Source of the DNA: RYN-230 sp963723595
Lineage (GTDB): Bacteria > Actinomycetota > Actinomycetes > Streptosporangiales > Streptosporangiaceae
Length of the DNA: 64,000 bases
Assembly (NCBI GenBank): GCA_963723595.1
Contig: CAVRRQ010000010.1
Location: 1,054,001-1,118,000 of the forward strand
Direction: 5' to 3'
Within the stretch, counting starts at the first letter, position 1, and each line of letters opens with the position of its first letter. The notes beneath the pieces are model-generated. The model saw nothing but the letters and a program-made list of their open reading frames with translations, ran no database searches and was not told the origin of the DNA. Of the stretch, positions 27,287-37,206 are shown piece after piece. A program made the translations under genes and the position numbers.

Positions 27287-27302
27287 CACCCCCGAGGGGG
27301 TG
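27287..27302. promoter_or_regulatory. Perfect inverted repeat upstream of the redox operon
   Basis: CACCCCC-GA-GGGGGTG directly abuts the proposed ATG of the first operon gene. The C5/G5 dyad resembles operators of CsoR/FrmR-type copper or aldehyde sensors, but no such regulator is adjacent. It could also act as a hairpin covering the ribosome site. Confidence 0.5.
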
Positions 27303-27629
27303 AGGCGGACCCGGCCGCCCGATGTGACCCTGCGGATATGAGGCCGACCAGATACCAACCTGAGTCTCCGGACTCACTGGGATTCAGGTCCATCTCACGA
27401 GCGGCTCTGCCCTCAGAAGGCCACCCACCGCACGCGTCTGCAGAAAATGAGCTTCCATGGCGTTCCCACTACTAGAAACCAGACCATGAGGGCCGCCAAA
27501 CCGCGCCTAAGCTGGTCAAACGCTCGTCAGGAGCGACCTCAGAGCACTCGCCGGTCGAGCCAGTGCTCAGCATTCAAGGCCGTTGCCTGTCAGCCGTTTC
27601 GGCTCAGTCCGCAGCGCTCTGACCTGGGA
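27303..27629. other. Intergenic remnant of an element right end
   Basis: No gene recognised. The last stretch, CGCTCTGACCTGGGAGTGGGCGCA, is built like the approaches to att copies C and D (CTGACCTGGG before GTGGGCGCA), implying a degraded right end of an integrative element. Confidence 0.45.
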
Positions 27630-27638
27630 GTGGGCGCA
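27630..27638. repeat. Truncated att stub
   Basis: GTGGGCGCA, the first nine bases of the att copies, preceded by the same CTGACCTGGGA leader found at copy C, after which similarity ends abruptly. Read as an att copy cut by a deletion between two elements. Confidence 0.5.
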
Positions 27639-27748
27639 GCGACTTCGGCGTTGCGCAGGTACTTGACCTGCTCGACCAGGATCTCCTCGGCGTCAGGCTG
27701 AGTGTCGAGCAGCATCATGATCTCGTCTACCTAGTCCTTGCGTGGCAT
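27639..27748 (-). pseudogene. Short gene-start remnant with internal TAG
   Basis: The minus strand reads MPRKD, a TAG stop, then VDEIMMLLDTQPDAEEILVE and QVKYLRNAEVAAP up to the att stub. The amphipathic, protein-like composition on both sides of the stop suggests a decayed coding sequence. No family was recognised. Confidence 0.35.
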
Positions 27749-28018
27749 TGCAATCGGGCTGTCCTCCTGCCCCGGCGCATCACACTGTCGCCCGCGTCCC
27801 GGATGGAGGTGGCGTCGATGGCCACCGCCTCAGTTCCTTCGTGATCGGAGGCGATGCTCTGCAGCCGCCCGGCCGTGATGGCCGGTGTCTTCGAGACAAC
27901 CCGTTCCTACGTCCGGTAACAAGGACCCGCTGAGGCACTGACTGGCAGGTCCTGGATGAGCCGGTGGCGTTGTCTAGCATTGACGCCGTGGCTCAATCGA
28001 CTCGACTGGGGCGCTGAG
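27749..28018. other. Intergenic region, no gene seen
   Basis: About 270 bases between two gene remnants inside the accretion region. No coherent frame was recognised. Confidence 0.4.
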
Positions 28019-28120
28019 ATGGACCGGACGGAACTGGCTTAGTTCCTGCGTGCTCGGCGCGCGCTGAGCGGGGACACCGAGGCACTCGCCGACGGGCTCA
28101 CCCGGTACACCGCGGATTGA
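28019..28120 (+). pseudogene. XRE-type regulator N-terminal remnant with internal TAG
   Basis: Starts MDRTELA, TAG, FLRARRALSG. The pattern MDRxELxxFLRxRR is the usual opening of MmyB-like XRE regulators that sit beside SDR genes in actinomycetes. Only 33 codons remain before a second stop and no helix-turn-helix is present. Confidence 0.45.
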
Positions 28121-28185
28121 GCCACGCCAGCAGGCGGGGCTGGCTCAGCAGGCCAGGCTGGCCCACCAGGCCGGGCACCGGGCGG

Positions 28186-29377
28186 TCATACCGTGCGCAG
28201 CGCCTCGGTTGGTGACAGCCGGGCGGCCCGCATCGCCGGGTACAGGCCGGCGATGGCGCCGATGGCCAGGGCGGCGCCGGGCCCGCCATAGAGGGCCATC
28301 GGCGGGATCAGCACGTGCCAGTGCTGGGTGAAGGCGTAGACGGCGGTGGCCGCCACGCCGAGCAGGGTGCCGGCCAGGCCGCCCAGCAGCGACAGGAGCA
28401 GGGCCTCGGCGAGGAACTGTTCGGCGATGTGGTAGCGGGTGGCGCCCAGTGCGCGGCGCAGGCCGATCTCGGAGCGGCGTTCCAGGACGGAGATGACCAT
28501 GACGTTGGCGATGCCGACCCCTCCGACGAGCAGGGCGATGGCGCCCAGGCCGAGGACGAGGCTGTTGTAGGCGCCGGTGGTGACGGCTTCGGCCTGCAGC
28601 ACGTCGGCCGGCTCGAGGACGGTGACGGTCGCCGGGTTGGCCGGGTTGACGGTGGCGGGCAGCACGGCGTTGACCGCGGCCACCTGGGTGGGATCGCTGC
28701 GGACGTACAGTTCGGTGGGGTGGCCGTCGAAGGCGAAGTCCCGCTCGGCGATAGGGAAGCCGATGAAGGCCATGCTGTCCATCGTGGTTTGCAGCGGCAC
28801 GGGGCTCATGATGCCGGTCACGGTGAACCAGTAGCCGCCGATCCACACCTGGGGCGGATGGGCCAGGTTGTGGATGCCGAGCAGGCTGGCAGCCTCGGCG
28901 CCGAGCACGACCGCCGGGTAGCGGGCGGTGGCCGCGTTGAGGAAGCGGCCGTGCGCCATGCCGGTCCCCACCGTGGCGGGCAGGGCGCCGGGGGCGGCGG
29001 CGGTCAGTGCGATGCCGCTGGTCTGCACGGCGGGGATGAACGGGGTGCGGTACACATAGACGCTGGAGATGCTGGCGATCTGCGCCACGCCGGTGACCGG
29101 CCCGATCCGCGACACCATGCCGCCTGCTGTGCCGGGCAGCTCGGTCTGCTGGCCTGCGGCGTTGTTGCCGGCCTGCACGGTCAGCAGGTTGCCCAGCCGC
29201 CCCAGCTCGGCCAGCAGCAGTGATTCCGAGGACTGCGAGATGCCGAGCACGCCGACGATGGCGGCGATGCCGATGCTGATGCCCAGCGCCGACAGCGCGG
29301 AGCGCACCCGGCGGGTGCGCAGTCCCAGGCTGCCCGCGCGCAGTAGGTCCGGGCCGGTCAGCCGGGAGGCGCCGGAG

Positions 29378-29400
<23 letters not shown>
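28186..29400 (-). CDS. MacB/FtsX-type ABC transporter permease
   Basis: A 404-residue permease. One N-terminal helix (SALSALGISIGIAAIVGVLG) is followed by a large extracytoplasmic MacB-like domain. Three C-terminal helices end with ERRSEIGLRRALGATRYHI, the FtsX-family coupling motif. It would act with the overlapping ATPase and the HlyD-like adaptor as an efflux or mechanotransmission system. Its start lies 23 bases inside the ATPase gene. Confidence 0.88.
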
Positions 29401-30102
<702 letters not shown>

Positions 30103-30106
<4 letters not shown>

Positions 30107-31752
30107 GACGACGGCACCTCCACCCGCGTGCCTGTGGTGATGCCGGGGCCGCTGACCTGGACCAGGGTGTTGCCGTACAGGCCGGTGGTGACCCCGACCA
30201 GATGGTTGCTGTGGCCGGTCACCACCTGCACGCCGAACCCGCCGCCCTGGAGGGCCAGCAGCGCGTTCACCGGCACCGCCAGCACGTTGCTGGCCCGCTG
30301 CGAGGTGATGTTCACGTTCACCGGCGCCTGATCCTCGGCCGCTCCGCGCGGGGTGTGATCCAGCGTGACGATGACCGGCACCGTCGGGGAGGAGTTGCTG
30401 CCACCACCGCCGTTGCTGCCCGCCGACGAGCACGGCGACTGGCCGCCTCCGCCGCCGGTGCTGCCGGTGCTGCCGCCGGTGGCAGTGCCGGTGCCGCCAC
30501 CCCCCGGGCAGGTCGCCACGCTGCCCACCGACTTCACCCGCCCTCGAACGGTGGAGGTGCCGTCGGGCAGCACCACCGACACCGCCTCCCCCGCCTTGAC
30601 CAGGTACTCCTGTGTCACCGCCAGATCAACCGTGACCACCGGCTTGATACCCGTGGCGGTCAGCACCGTGCCACCGCCCCCGCCACCACCGCCGGACCCG
30701 CCAGCCGCGCCCGCGCCACCGCCGCCGACCGAGGCACCGACGGCCGGTGTCACCGAGGTCACCCGGATCGCGCCCGGCTCGAACACCACCTGACCGAGCA
30801 GGATCTCCCCGGTCACCGGCAGGCCGAGTGACTTCTGCCAGCGGTCCACCGCCGCCGCCGTGGCCGCCGAGTAATGATCGCTCTGCGCCAGCCCGCTCCC
30901 GTAGCCCAGTGCGATCAGGTCGCGGGTCAGCTCGGCCACGTCATAACCGTTGGACATGCCCACGTAGAACGCCCGGTACGCGGCGACGGATCCGTACAGC
31001 AGCGGCATCGGCACGCCGCTGACCGCATACACCCGCTGATCCTGCCGGATCACCGCACCCGCGGCCGGCAACCAGGTGTAGACGGTGCCCGGATCGACTG
31101 CGCTCTCCCGGTCCGACGCCAGGGTGGCCCGGTCCCCCGCCAGCTTGACCTTGTCCGCCCCTACGTTGCCCTGCGCGGTGTCGTCATCGGTCTTCGCGGA
31201 CGACTCCGCGGCGCCCAGCTGCTGCCTGGCCTGGGTCAGCTGGGTCTGGTCGGTGCTGACCTGCTGCTTGTCCTGGGTGCACGCCTGTGACGACGCCGCT
31301 GCCCCCGCACACGCCGTTTTCTCCGTGGCCTGATCCACGGCCAGCGTGGACTGGGCGGTGCTGACATTGGCCCGGGCCGCCGCGACCGCCTGGCGGCCGG
31401 CCGCCGACGCGTCCGACGCGGCCTGCTCATCGGTGGACAGCGCCTGCTGGTCCGCGGCCACCGTCTGCTCCTGCTGGCTGACCGCCGACGCGCTGGTCCC
31501 CGACGGCGCAGCAACGGTGTAGGAGCCCTGGTAGCCGAGGGACCCACCCTCCTGCACCGTGTTGGTCAGCGTCGTCCGCACCACCGGGACGGTCGCGACC
31601 GAGCCGCCCCCACCCGACGCGGCCGGGGCGCCATCGCCGCCGCTGGACGCCGCCGCCACCCCGGTCGCTGCCGCCGCCGTGGCCAGCGCGATGGCGGCGA
31701 TCAGCACCCCCCGCCTGGCGGAAAAGATTCGCCGTACGGAGAATTCAGCCAT
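30103..31752 (-). CDS. HlyD/MacA-like periplasmic adaptor with peptidoglycan-binding-like domain
   Basis: A 549-residue protein. The N-terminal signal anchor is GVLIAAIALATAAAATGVAA. A long glutamine/alanine-rich coiled coil covers about residues 95-190 (QQEQTVAADQQALSTDEQ). A peptidoglycan-binding-like segment follows (DVAELTRDLIALGYGSG ... WQKSLGLPVTG), then glycine-rich linkers and a beta-barrel ending PVNALLALQGGG. This is the adaptor architecture found with MacB systems in Gram-positive bacteria. The start overlaps the lipoprotein stop by eight bases. Confidence 0.82.
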
Positions 31753-32500
31753 TGCCACCCGACCCGTTGCCGGGCCGTGGGCGGTTGGGTGCTCCGCCGC
31801 CGGGCCCGCCGGGGGGGTGGCATTGCACGCCGGACGGCGCATTGCAGCTTGATACCTGGACGACCCCGGCCGGCGGCGGGCCGGTGAAGTACGCCGGCAT
31901 CCCGGTCTTCTTGGAGCATCGGTCGTTGGCCTTCACGAAGACCGGGCTAGACAGGGACATGCCGATGTTGCGGAGGTTGACCTCGGTGGCCCCGGGCACC
32001 GGGTCGGGGTACTTCGGGACCCCGCTGGCCTGCATGCACTGGGCGTACTTCAGCAGCTTGGCCTGGTCCGGCCCCTTCGGCAACGGCTGGCCGTCGCGCA
32101 GCGCGCTGGTGGCCGCGGTCAGGTAATGACCGCACGGGCCGCTGCTGTCGTGCGCCTGCGACGACATCGGCGCTGAGACGTTCGTCATGCTGATCTGGAT
32201 GTCGCCGACGGAGTTGATGACCGGGTCGGACTGGCTGGGATCACCGTTGCCGCGCATGCACGCGGCCCAGTCGTCCACCAGCCTGGTCGCGTTGCCCTTC
32301 GACCCTGGGGCTGCGGAACTGCCGCCGCCGTTGCCGTTGCCCGCCGGGTCGCCGCCGCTGCTGCCGACGTTGTTAGCGCCGCTCGTGCCCAGGCTGGCGA
32401 CGTGCGGGGTGCTGGACCCGGTGCTGCATGCGGCCAGCCCAATGGCGGCCGCCGCGGCCAGCACCGCAAGCCCACCCGCCCGCCGGTACCTCGTTGCCAT
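31745..32500 (-). CDS. Secreted lipoprotein of the efflux operon
   Basis: A 251-residue protein with a lipobox (AAAIGLAAC, cysteine 25), then a serine/glycine linker. Cysteine-containing segments DDWAACMRGNGDP and KYAQCMQASGVPKYPDP look like a duplicated CMR/CMQ..G..P motif. The C-terminus is proline/glycine-rich. Exported and lipid-anchored outside the membrane; it probably assists the MacB-like system. No more specific function can be given. Confidence 0.75.
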   Translation of the reverse strand: MATRYRRAGGLAVLAAAAAIGLAACSTGSSTPHVASLGTSGANNVGSSGGDPAGNGNGGGSSAAPGSKGNATRLVDDWAACMRGNGDPSQSDPVINSVGDIQISMTNVSAPMSSQAHDSSGPCGHYLTAATSALRDGQPLPKGPDQAKLLKYAQCMQASGVPKYPDPVPGATEVNLRNIGMSLSSPVFVKANDRCSKKTGMPAYFTGPPPAGVVQVSSCNAPSGVQCHPPGGPGGGAPNRPRPGNGSGGNG

Positions 32501-32560
32501 ATCACGCCTCCCCGGCCCGCTCGGCGCAAGCCGTTAATTGTCATTCATCTCGTGTTCCTC

Positions 32561-32573
32561 GGCCCGCCGGGCC
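32561..32573. terminator. Short GC hairpin
   Basis: GGCCC-GCC-GGGCC between the anti-sigma-like gene and the lipoprotein gene, without a T-run. A weak terminator or attenuation hairpin at best. Confidence 0.3.
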
Positions 32574-32579
32574 TGACGT

Positions 32580-33722
32580 TCACTTGGGAGTCGGCCCCCG
32601 CCGGTAGCGAAGACGCAGCTTCCCGGGATGGCCGGCATACCCCGGGCCGGGGACGGAAGCCCCGACCGGCAGCAGCCCTTGCGGCATCTGCTGCCTGATC
32701 GGCCAGGTGGCCTGGCCGAACGTGACGTGCCGGAATCCGGCGGGGATTGGCACGGTGAGCTTGGCCAGGTTCTGCAGTGTCGGCGGCAGCCAGGTGAAGT
32801 CCGCCGCCTGCCGGAGGACTATCTCGTTGCCCAGGTTCAGCGAGTGTCCGGGGGACGAGCGGATAACCACACGCACCGGCAGGTAGCTGCCCGGGCTGAC
32901 CCAGATGGTCTCGGCGATCGGGCTGTTTGGGCCGCTGCTCAGCTTGATTGCCATGATCCCGTCGATGAGCTGCCGGCCGGCAACATCCAGGGTTCCGCAG
33001 GAGACCGCGGCGTGCAGAGTCCTGGCCACGGTCAGCAGCGACCTAGCGAAGAACGGCCTGGCAGGCCCAGACTTGGCGGACACACCGGTGCCCGGCAGGC
33101 TGGGCTGGAACAGCAGGGGGCCGATGGCGAACACCTGACCGCAGCCGTGCGTACCCAACGGTGGTTTAGCCGGGCGGCCCAATCCGGGCTGCCGCGCCCA
33201 TGTCCGCCTCGGGTAGCTGACCAGGGTGTAGCGGGACGCGCTGAAGCCCTCGTCGTAGACCGGATGCCCGGCCGGCGAGTTCGTGACCGAGCGCCACAGG
33301 TCACCGTAGGACCACTCCTCGGCGGTGCTCGTCGTGGTCTTGCCGCCGGACCCCGGGGCGAGGATGGTGGTGACCGTCATCTGCGCGAACGTGCCGGCGT
33401 CGGCCTCGCTCAGCGCGCTGTTGACGCCCTTCACCACGTTCGCGGCATAGGCGACCGGGCCGTCGGCGCCGTTGAGCAGCGCACCGGGCACCACGACAGC
33501 CGCCACAGCGACGGCCGCGACAGCAGCGGCCACGGCGGTCAGCCAGAGGGGCCGGCGCCGGCGCGGGGAGCGGCCAGTCGCCTGAGCCGGCTCGGCCGAG
33601 ACGTCGATGATGCGCTCGAACGTGGCCCGGCCGAGGCCGTCGCGGGCCGCGCCGGCGAACGCGTCGTCGGCCACCGGATTGCTCTCCCGCAGCAACCGGG
33701 CGGCGTCCGCTGGACGTTTCAT
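32580..33722 (-). CDS. CU044_5270-family membrane protein (sigma-factor partner)
   Basis: A 380-residue protein. The cytoplasmic N-terminus (LLRESNPVADDAF) is followed by arginine-rich sequence, one transmembrane helix (LWLTAVAAAVAAVAVAAVVV) and a large outer domain with WSYGDLWRS and TIWVSPGSYLPVRVV. This resembles the CU044_5270 family found beside ECF sigma factors. ATG 33722 overlaps the sigma stop (ATGA). An anti-sigma or surface-sensing role is inferred from arrangement. Confidence 0.75.
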   Translation of the reverse strand: MKRPADAARLLRESNPVADDAFAGAARDGLGRATFERIIDVSAEPAQATGRSPRRRRPLWLTAVAAAVAAVAVAAVVVPGALLNGADGPVAYAANVVKGVNSALSEADAGTFAQMTVTTILAPGSGGKTTTSTAEEWSYGDLWRSVTNSPAGHPVYDEGFSASRYTLVSYPRRTWARQPGLGRPAKPPLGTHGCGQVFAIGPLLFQPSLPGTGVSAKSGPARPFFARSLLTVARTLHAAVSCGTLDVAGRQLIDGIMAIKLSSGPNSPIAETIWVSPGSYLPVRVVIRSSPGHSLNLGNEIVLRQAADFTWLPPTLQNLAKLTVPIPAGFRHVTFGQATWPIRQQMPQGLLPVGASVPGPGYAGHPGKLRLRYRRGPTPK

Positions 33723-34321
33723 GCCCTGACCTCCGTTTCTGGCCGGGAATGCGGGGCCCGGGTGACCCGGTCCGGGTCGCTGCCGCCCGGATCGTCCGCT
33801 TCGCCGAGGGCGCGGGCCAGTCGGCGGCGAGCGCGGTGCAGCCGCACCCGGAACGTCGCGGCTGAGCACCCCATCACCCGGGCCGCCGCGGCGACGTCAA
33901 CCTGCTCCCACTCGATCAGCCGCAGCGCCTCCTGATCGTCGGGGCGCAACCCGTCCAGGGCGGCGAGCACGGCAAGCCGGTCGGCCACCCGCTCAGCGGG
34001 TTCTGGCCCGGCCAGAGCCGGGCCGCGCAGCACCTCGGTGCGGATCCGCCAGTCGAGGCGTTCCCGCCGGTCCCGCCGCCGCAGTTCGTTGGCCAGGCAT
34101 TTACGGGCCGTCGTGTAGAGCCAGGGAAGCGACTGGCCGGGAGGGACGCGGTCCAGCCGCCGCCACGCGGTCAGGAAGGTTTCCGCCGCGATATCGCGGG
34201 CCGCCTCGGCACCGACCCGGCGGGCGGCGTACCGCAGCACGGCCGGATAGTGCTCGTCATACATGGCCTTGAAACGATCGTGCTCGGGGTCCCCGCGATC
34301 GGCCACGGGCTCGCCTCCCAT
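33719..34321 (-). CDS. ECF RNA polymerase sigma factor
   Basis: A 200-residue group IV sigma factor. Region 2 runs from YDEHYPAVLRYAARRVG to TFLTAWRRLDRVP and LPWLYTTARKCLANE. Region 4 is LRPDDQEALRLIEWEQV and AARVMGCSAATFRVRLHRARRRL. It would direct transcription of a small regulon, probably including its partner gene and perhaps the adjacent efflux operon. First gene of this minus-strand block; the promoter should lie in 34322-34420. Confidence 0.92.
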   Translation of the reverse strand: MGGEPVADRGDPEHDRFKAMYDEHYPAVLRYAARRVGAEAARDIAAETFLTAWRRLDRVPPGQSLPWLYTTARKCLANELRRRDRRERLDWRIRTEVLRGPALAGPEPAERVADRLAVLAALDGLRPDDQEALRLIEWEQVDVAAAARVMGCSAATFRVRLHRARRRLARALGEADDPGGSDPDRVTRAPHSRPETEVRA

Positions 34322-34849
34322 CGATGGTCAACCCGGTATATGTCGCGGGCCGACGGCGAGTTACAACCCGTTGGTCAATTTACTGCCAAGTCAACGTTTA
34401 GGCAGGTCGGCTGGCTCAGGCCGTTCATCAGTGCGTGTCGTTTAGGACTTTGCCGGGCGGTCGCCAGCCAGTCCGGCGCGGCGCAGCGCGTCGGCCATGG
34501 CGCCGCCGGTGGCCGGTGCATCGGCTCGCTTGCGGTACTGCCTGGCCGGCGTCTGGCGAGGCGCGCGGGCCTGGCCGCCCGGCTCGTCGTCGGGGCGCAG
34601 CGTCAGCAAGATCCGTACCAGTGAACCCGCAAACGTCATCGACCAGGCACGCTCGACTGCCGACTCCGGTAACCGTGTCCAGCATGGCGAAGGACGGCAG
34701 GCACGCCCCGGGCCTGCCCAGCCGTGCCGAGCACGTCGAATCCGGGGATCCTGCCAGGGAAGGCCAACGCCGCCAGCTATGGCCGACCGCCCTGCATGCG
34801 TAACTGGCTGTTATGGCATTTCAACCCGCCTGCGGTTGCAGCTCTTTGA
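34322..34849. other. Intergenic region with one weak small frame
   Basis: No secure gene. A 65-codon minus-strand frame (34442-34639) ending MADALRRAGLAGDRPAKS has a protein-like C-terminus but no recognised family and no clear ribosome site; it may be a relic. Confidence 0.3.
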
Positions 34850-35227
34850 ACCGCATCACGTCAGCCTGCGCGCCATCCGCCATCCGCCATCTGCTTGCCC
34901 GTGACATCGTTCCGGTGCAGCGCCGTCCGGGAACACGGCGCAGGCGAACGCCTTCGAGCCCCGCGCGCTGAGAACACCGACCCCGTCAACTGCCCCAAAC
35001 GCTGCAGGGACGGCTACAGCCCTCCCCCGCCACCCTGTTGGCCGGGAAGCTGGCCCCCTGGCCCGTTCAACCAGCAGGGGCATCCCGCTCGTCCGGCGTG
35101 CCAGCCAGAGATAATCCGTGCTGCCCGGTGCCAGCTTTCCACAGCCGCACCGACGGTCAGAGGACGGTCAGGCGATCATGACAGCCACCCGACTGACCCA
35201 GACTTGCACCCTGACCTGGTCTTTTGG
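34850..35227. repeat. Element right-end module, copy 1
   Basis: About 380 bases clearly homologous, though diverged, to 53572-53935, with the same order of blocks: GAACCGCATCACGTCAGCCTG, AACACCGACC, CAACCAGCAGGGGCATCCCG, the paired GACGGTCAG arm repeats (35152-35180), then an att copy. A minus-strand frame of 75 codons (MPLLVE ... ARRLT) is conserved in both copies with only in-frame length changes and could be a small gene. Confidence 0.75.
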
Positions 35228-35271
35228 GTGGGCGCAACAGGGTTCGAACCTGTGACCCCTCGCTTGTAAGG
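35228..35271. repeat. att copy B: 3' half of tRNA-Val, T-stem variant
   Basis: 44 bases matching the tRNA 3' half except for a paired change in the T stem: ACTGG/CCAGT becomes ACAGG/CCTGT. Base pairing is preserved, as expected if an incoming element supplied its own functional tRNA 3' end. Confidence 0.88.
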
Positions 35272-35405
35272 ATTGCCACCACCACTCCCCCGGCCTGCGA
35301 CTCGCCCCATAAGCCCAGGTCAGAAGTGAGCACGAGCGAGCACAGCCGAGCACCACCGAGCAGCCGTGAGCAAAGTGCGCTCCCAATCGCGCGCCCACCT
35401 CCCAG
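35272..35405. repeat. Element left-end module, copy 1
   Basis: Homologous to 40198-40320. It starts GATTGCCACCACCACTCCCCC and continues through CCAGGTCA and a run of CGAGCA repeats (GAGCACAGCCGAGCACC) to a GCGCTCCCA arm motif at about 35376-35385. The shared left end indicates that the elements starting at copies B and C are related. Confidence 0.75.
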
Positions 35406-35662
35406 TTACTCGTGCCGATCCGACACGGGCTGCTTGGTCGTACCGAAGTGCGCAACTCGGTGACGCTTGAACATCGGGGTTCATGCCGATCGGTAACGCA
35501 GGGTCACCCTTTCAACCACAAGCTGGGTGCCGCACGACGCCAGATCGCCGACTCGGCGCGTTTTTCGCTGGCAATCTGTCAGGCCGTGGTCGGTGCGCCC
35601 GCTAGACCGGTTCTGTTCTCTCTGCCGCCGGTCATCGCCCGAGGCGTGCCGCAAGCGGATCG
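35406..35662. other. Intergenic region, no gene seen
   Basis: About 250 bases between an element left end and the MBL hydrolase gene. No coding frame or RNA recognised. Confidence 0.4.
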
Positions 35663-36496
35663 CTAGCCGGGCGTCCCGTCGCGCTCGCTTGTTCTGGCGA
35701 GGCGCTGGAGTTGCCGTGCGTGCAGGCCAGGCAGCCAGTCCTTGCCGTACGTGGCCGATGGGCCGACCCGCGGGTCGCTGGGAGCACCGGCGTCATGCAA
35801 GGCGTGGACGTACGCGCGGTCCTGGTCGATCCGTGCGTGTACCTGATCGGCTCCGCCGGTGGACCCGTGGCCGGGGACCAGGACATCGACGTCGCCCGCC
35901 ATGCCCTCGAGCAGTCGCAGCGCGGCGAGGTAGTCCTCGATCGGGTCCGCGGCGTCGTTCAGGTCGGGCATCGGAATCAGGACATCGGAGAGCATGTCGC
36001 CGGCGACGAGAACCCCGAGTTCCTCGATCAGCAGCGCCGCATGGCCCGGGGCGTGCGCCTGATGCTCGATGATCCGGACCTGGGGGCCATCCCAGGGAAT
36101 CTGCGCAGTTTCGGCGGGCAGGCCGGTAATGAGGCCGAGCAGGTCCAGCGGTATCTGCCCGGCGATGTCCGGCGGTATCCAGTCGGCGATGCGGGCCTTC
36201 CAACGCGGGTCCGACAGCAGATTTCGGACAGTGGCCGCGCAGCGGGCCGTGCCGTAACGGGGCGCCGCGCCGAGCCGGGCGTGCCAGAGCAGGTGATCCC
36301 AGTGCGGATGCGTAGAAAACCCTGCCACGACGGGCTGGCCCAGCTCGCGAAGGTCGTTGGCGAGGGCGGCCATTTCGTAGCCGTGCACCCCGGGGTCGAT
36401 GAGCAGCACGCCGGCCCGGCCGCGCACGACAACGGCGTTGCTCTGGCAGAACTCGCTCTGGTGGATCAGCACGCCCTCCGCGACCTGCCTCAGCAC
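35663..36496 (-). CDS. MBL-fold metallo-hydrolase
   Basis: A 277-residue metallo-beta-lactamase-fold enzyme. The metal ligands are visible in THPHWDH (HxHxDH), APGHAALL, VAGDML and VPGHGS. Substrate unknown. GTG 36496 is chosen because AAGGAG lies five bases before it; an ATG at 36523 lacks such a site. It overlaps the stop of the RibD-like gene by seven bases. An 18-base motif repeated at the RibD promoter lies just upstream, suggesting HxlR control. Confidence 0.85.
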   Translation of the reverse strand: MLRQVAEGVLIHQSEFCQSNAVVVRGRAGVLLIDPGVHGYEMAALANDLRELGQPVVAGFSTHPHWDHLLWHARLGAAPRYGTARCAATVRNLLSDPRWKARIADWIPPDIAGQIPLDLLGLITGLPAETAQIPWDGPQVRIIEHQAHAPGHAALLIEELGVLVAGDMLSDVLIPMPDLNDAADPIEDYLAALRLLEGMAGDVDVLVPGHGSTGGADQVHARIDQDRAYVHALHDAGAPSDPRVGPSATYGKDWLPGLHARQLQRLARTSERDGTPG

Positions 36497-37113
36497 GGGG
36501 CTCCTTCCGCTTGTGGCTTGCAACCGCTTGTCGGGACGGCTGCGGATCGACGGGTAGTGACGGGCCGGTACCGCACGTTGACAGCCGTAGCGGGATCGCC
36601 GTCGCCGACCCGGTGAAGCCGGATGATCCTGTCGTCAGCCGGGTTGTCGTAGAGGCGGATGCCGGCGCCGAGGAGGACCGGCGCGATGTGCAGGTCGATC
36701 TCATCGATCAGGCCTCGCTCGAGCAATTGCCGGCCGATGGTCGGCGAGAACACCTCGACGTTCTTCCCGCCCGCCGCGTCGAGCGCGATCTGCACCGCCT
36801 CCTCGACGGGGCAGCCGAGGACGGTGATGCCGTCGGCCGGCCGGGCGTCCTCCGGGTGGTGCGTGAGTACGAAAACCGGGCCCTGCCATGCGCCGCCGTA
36901 GGGGCGGGAATCACCGATGGCACTGTCGAAGCCGTCGCGGCCGGCCAGGACGGCGCCCGTCGTGCGTGCGTACTCCCCGATCAGGCCGGGTCTGATGGCG
37001 AAGCCGGTCAGCCAGTCCATGTCGTGTTCCGGGCCGGCCACGAAGCCGTCCAGCGACATCGTGAAGTGCCAGAGCACCTTCGCGGCTGCAATCTGCGGTT
37101 CGGTGTCGTCCAT
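36490..37113 (-). CDS. RibD C-terminal/dihydrofolate-reductase-fold protein
   Basis: A 207-residue protein with the RibD_C fold, which binds NADPH. WHFTMSLDGFVAG is the first strand and loop, followed by VLAGRDGFDSA, PVFVLTHH, KNVEVFSPTIGRQLLERGLIDE and HIAPVLLGAGIRL. This is the YwjB/YyaP-like dihydrofolate-reductase-family branch, usually of unknown substrate. ATG 37113 has GGAAGCGAGA upstream. Divergent from an HxlR regulator. Confidence 0.85.
   Translation of the reverse strand: MDDTEPQIAAAKVLWHFTMSLDGFVAGPEHDMDWLTGFAIRPGLIGEYARTTGAVLAGRDGFDSAIGDSRPYGGAWQGPVFVLTHHPEDARPADGITVLGCPVEEAVQIALDAAGGKNVEVFSPTIGRQLLERGLIDEIDLHIAPVLLGAGIRLYDNPADDRIIRLHRVGDGDPATAVNVRYRPVTTRRSAAVPTSGCKPQAEGAPC
36509..36526 (-). 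promoter_or_regulatory. Candidate HxlR operator upstream of the MBL gene
   Basis: GCTTGTGGCTTGCAACCG, differing by three pyrimidine transitions from the motif at 37132-37149. It lies in the end of the RibD-like gene, 13 bases before the MBL start, suggesting a second regulated site. Confidence 0.5.
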
Positions 37114-37131
37114 TCTCGCTTCCTGCATACT

Positions 37132-37191
37132 GCTTGCGGTTTGCAATCGGTGAGTCGGACACTAGGACATCTGATGGTAGATTGCAACCAG
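37132..37191. promoter_or_regulatory. HxlR/RibD divergent control region
   Basis: Contains GCTTGCGGTTTGCAATCG (37132-37149) and, inverted, TAGATTGCAACCAG (37178-37191). TTGCAATC and GATTGCAA form an eight-base inverted pair centred near 37164. Placed between divergent genes, one of them an HxlR regulator, this is a good operator candidate. Confidence 0.6.
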
Positions 37192-37206
37192 TTAGGGAGG
37201 AAGAGG

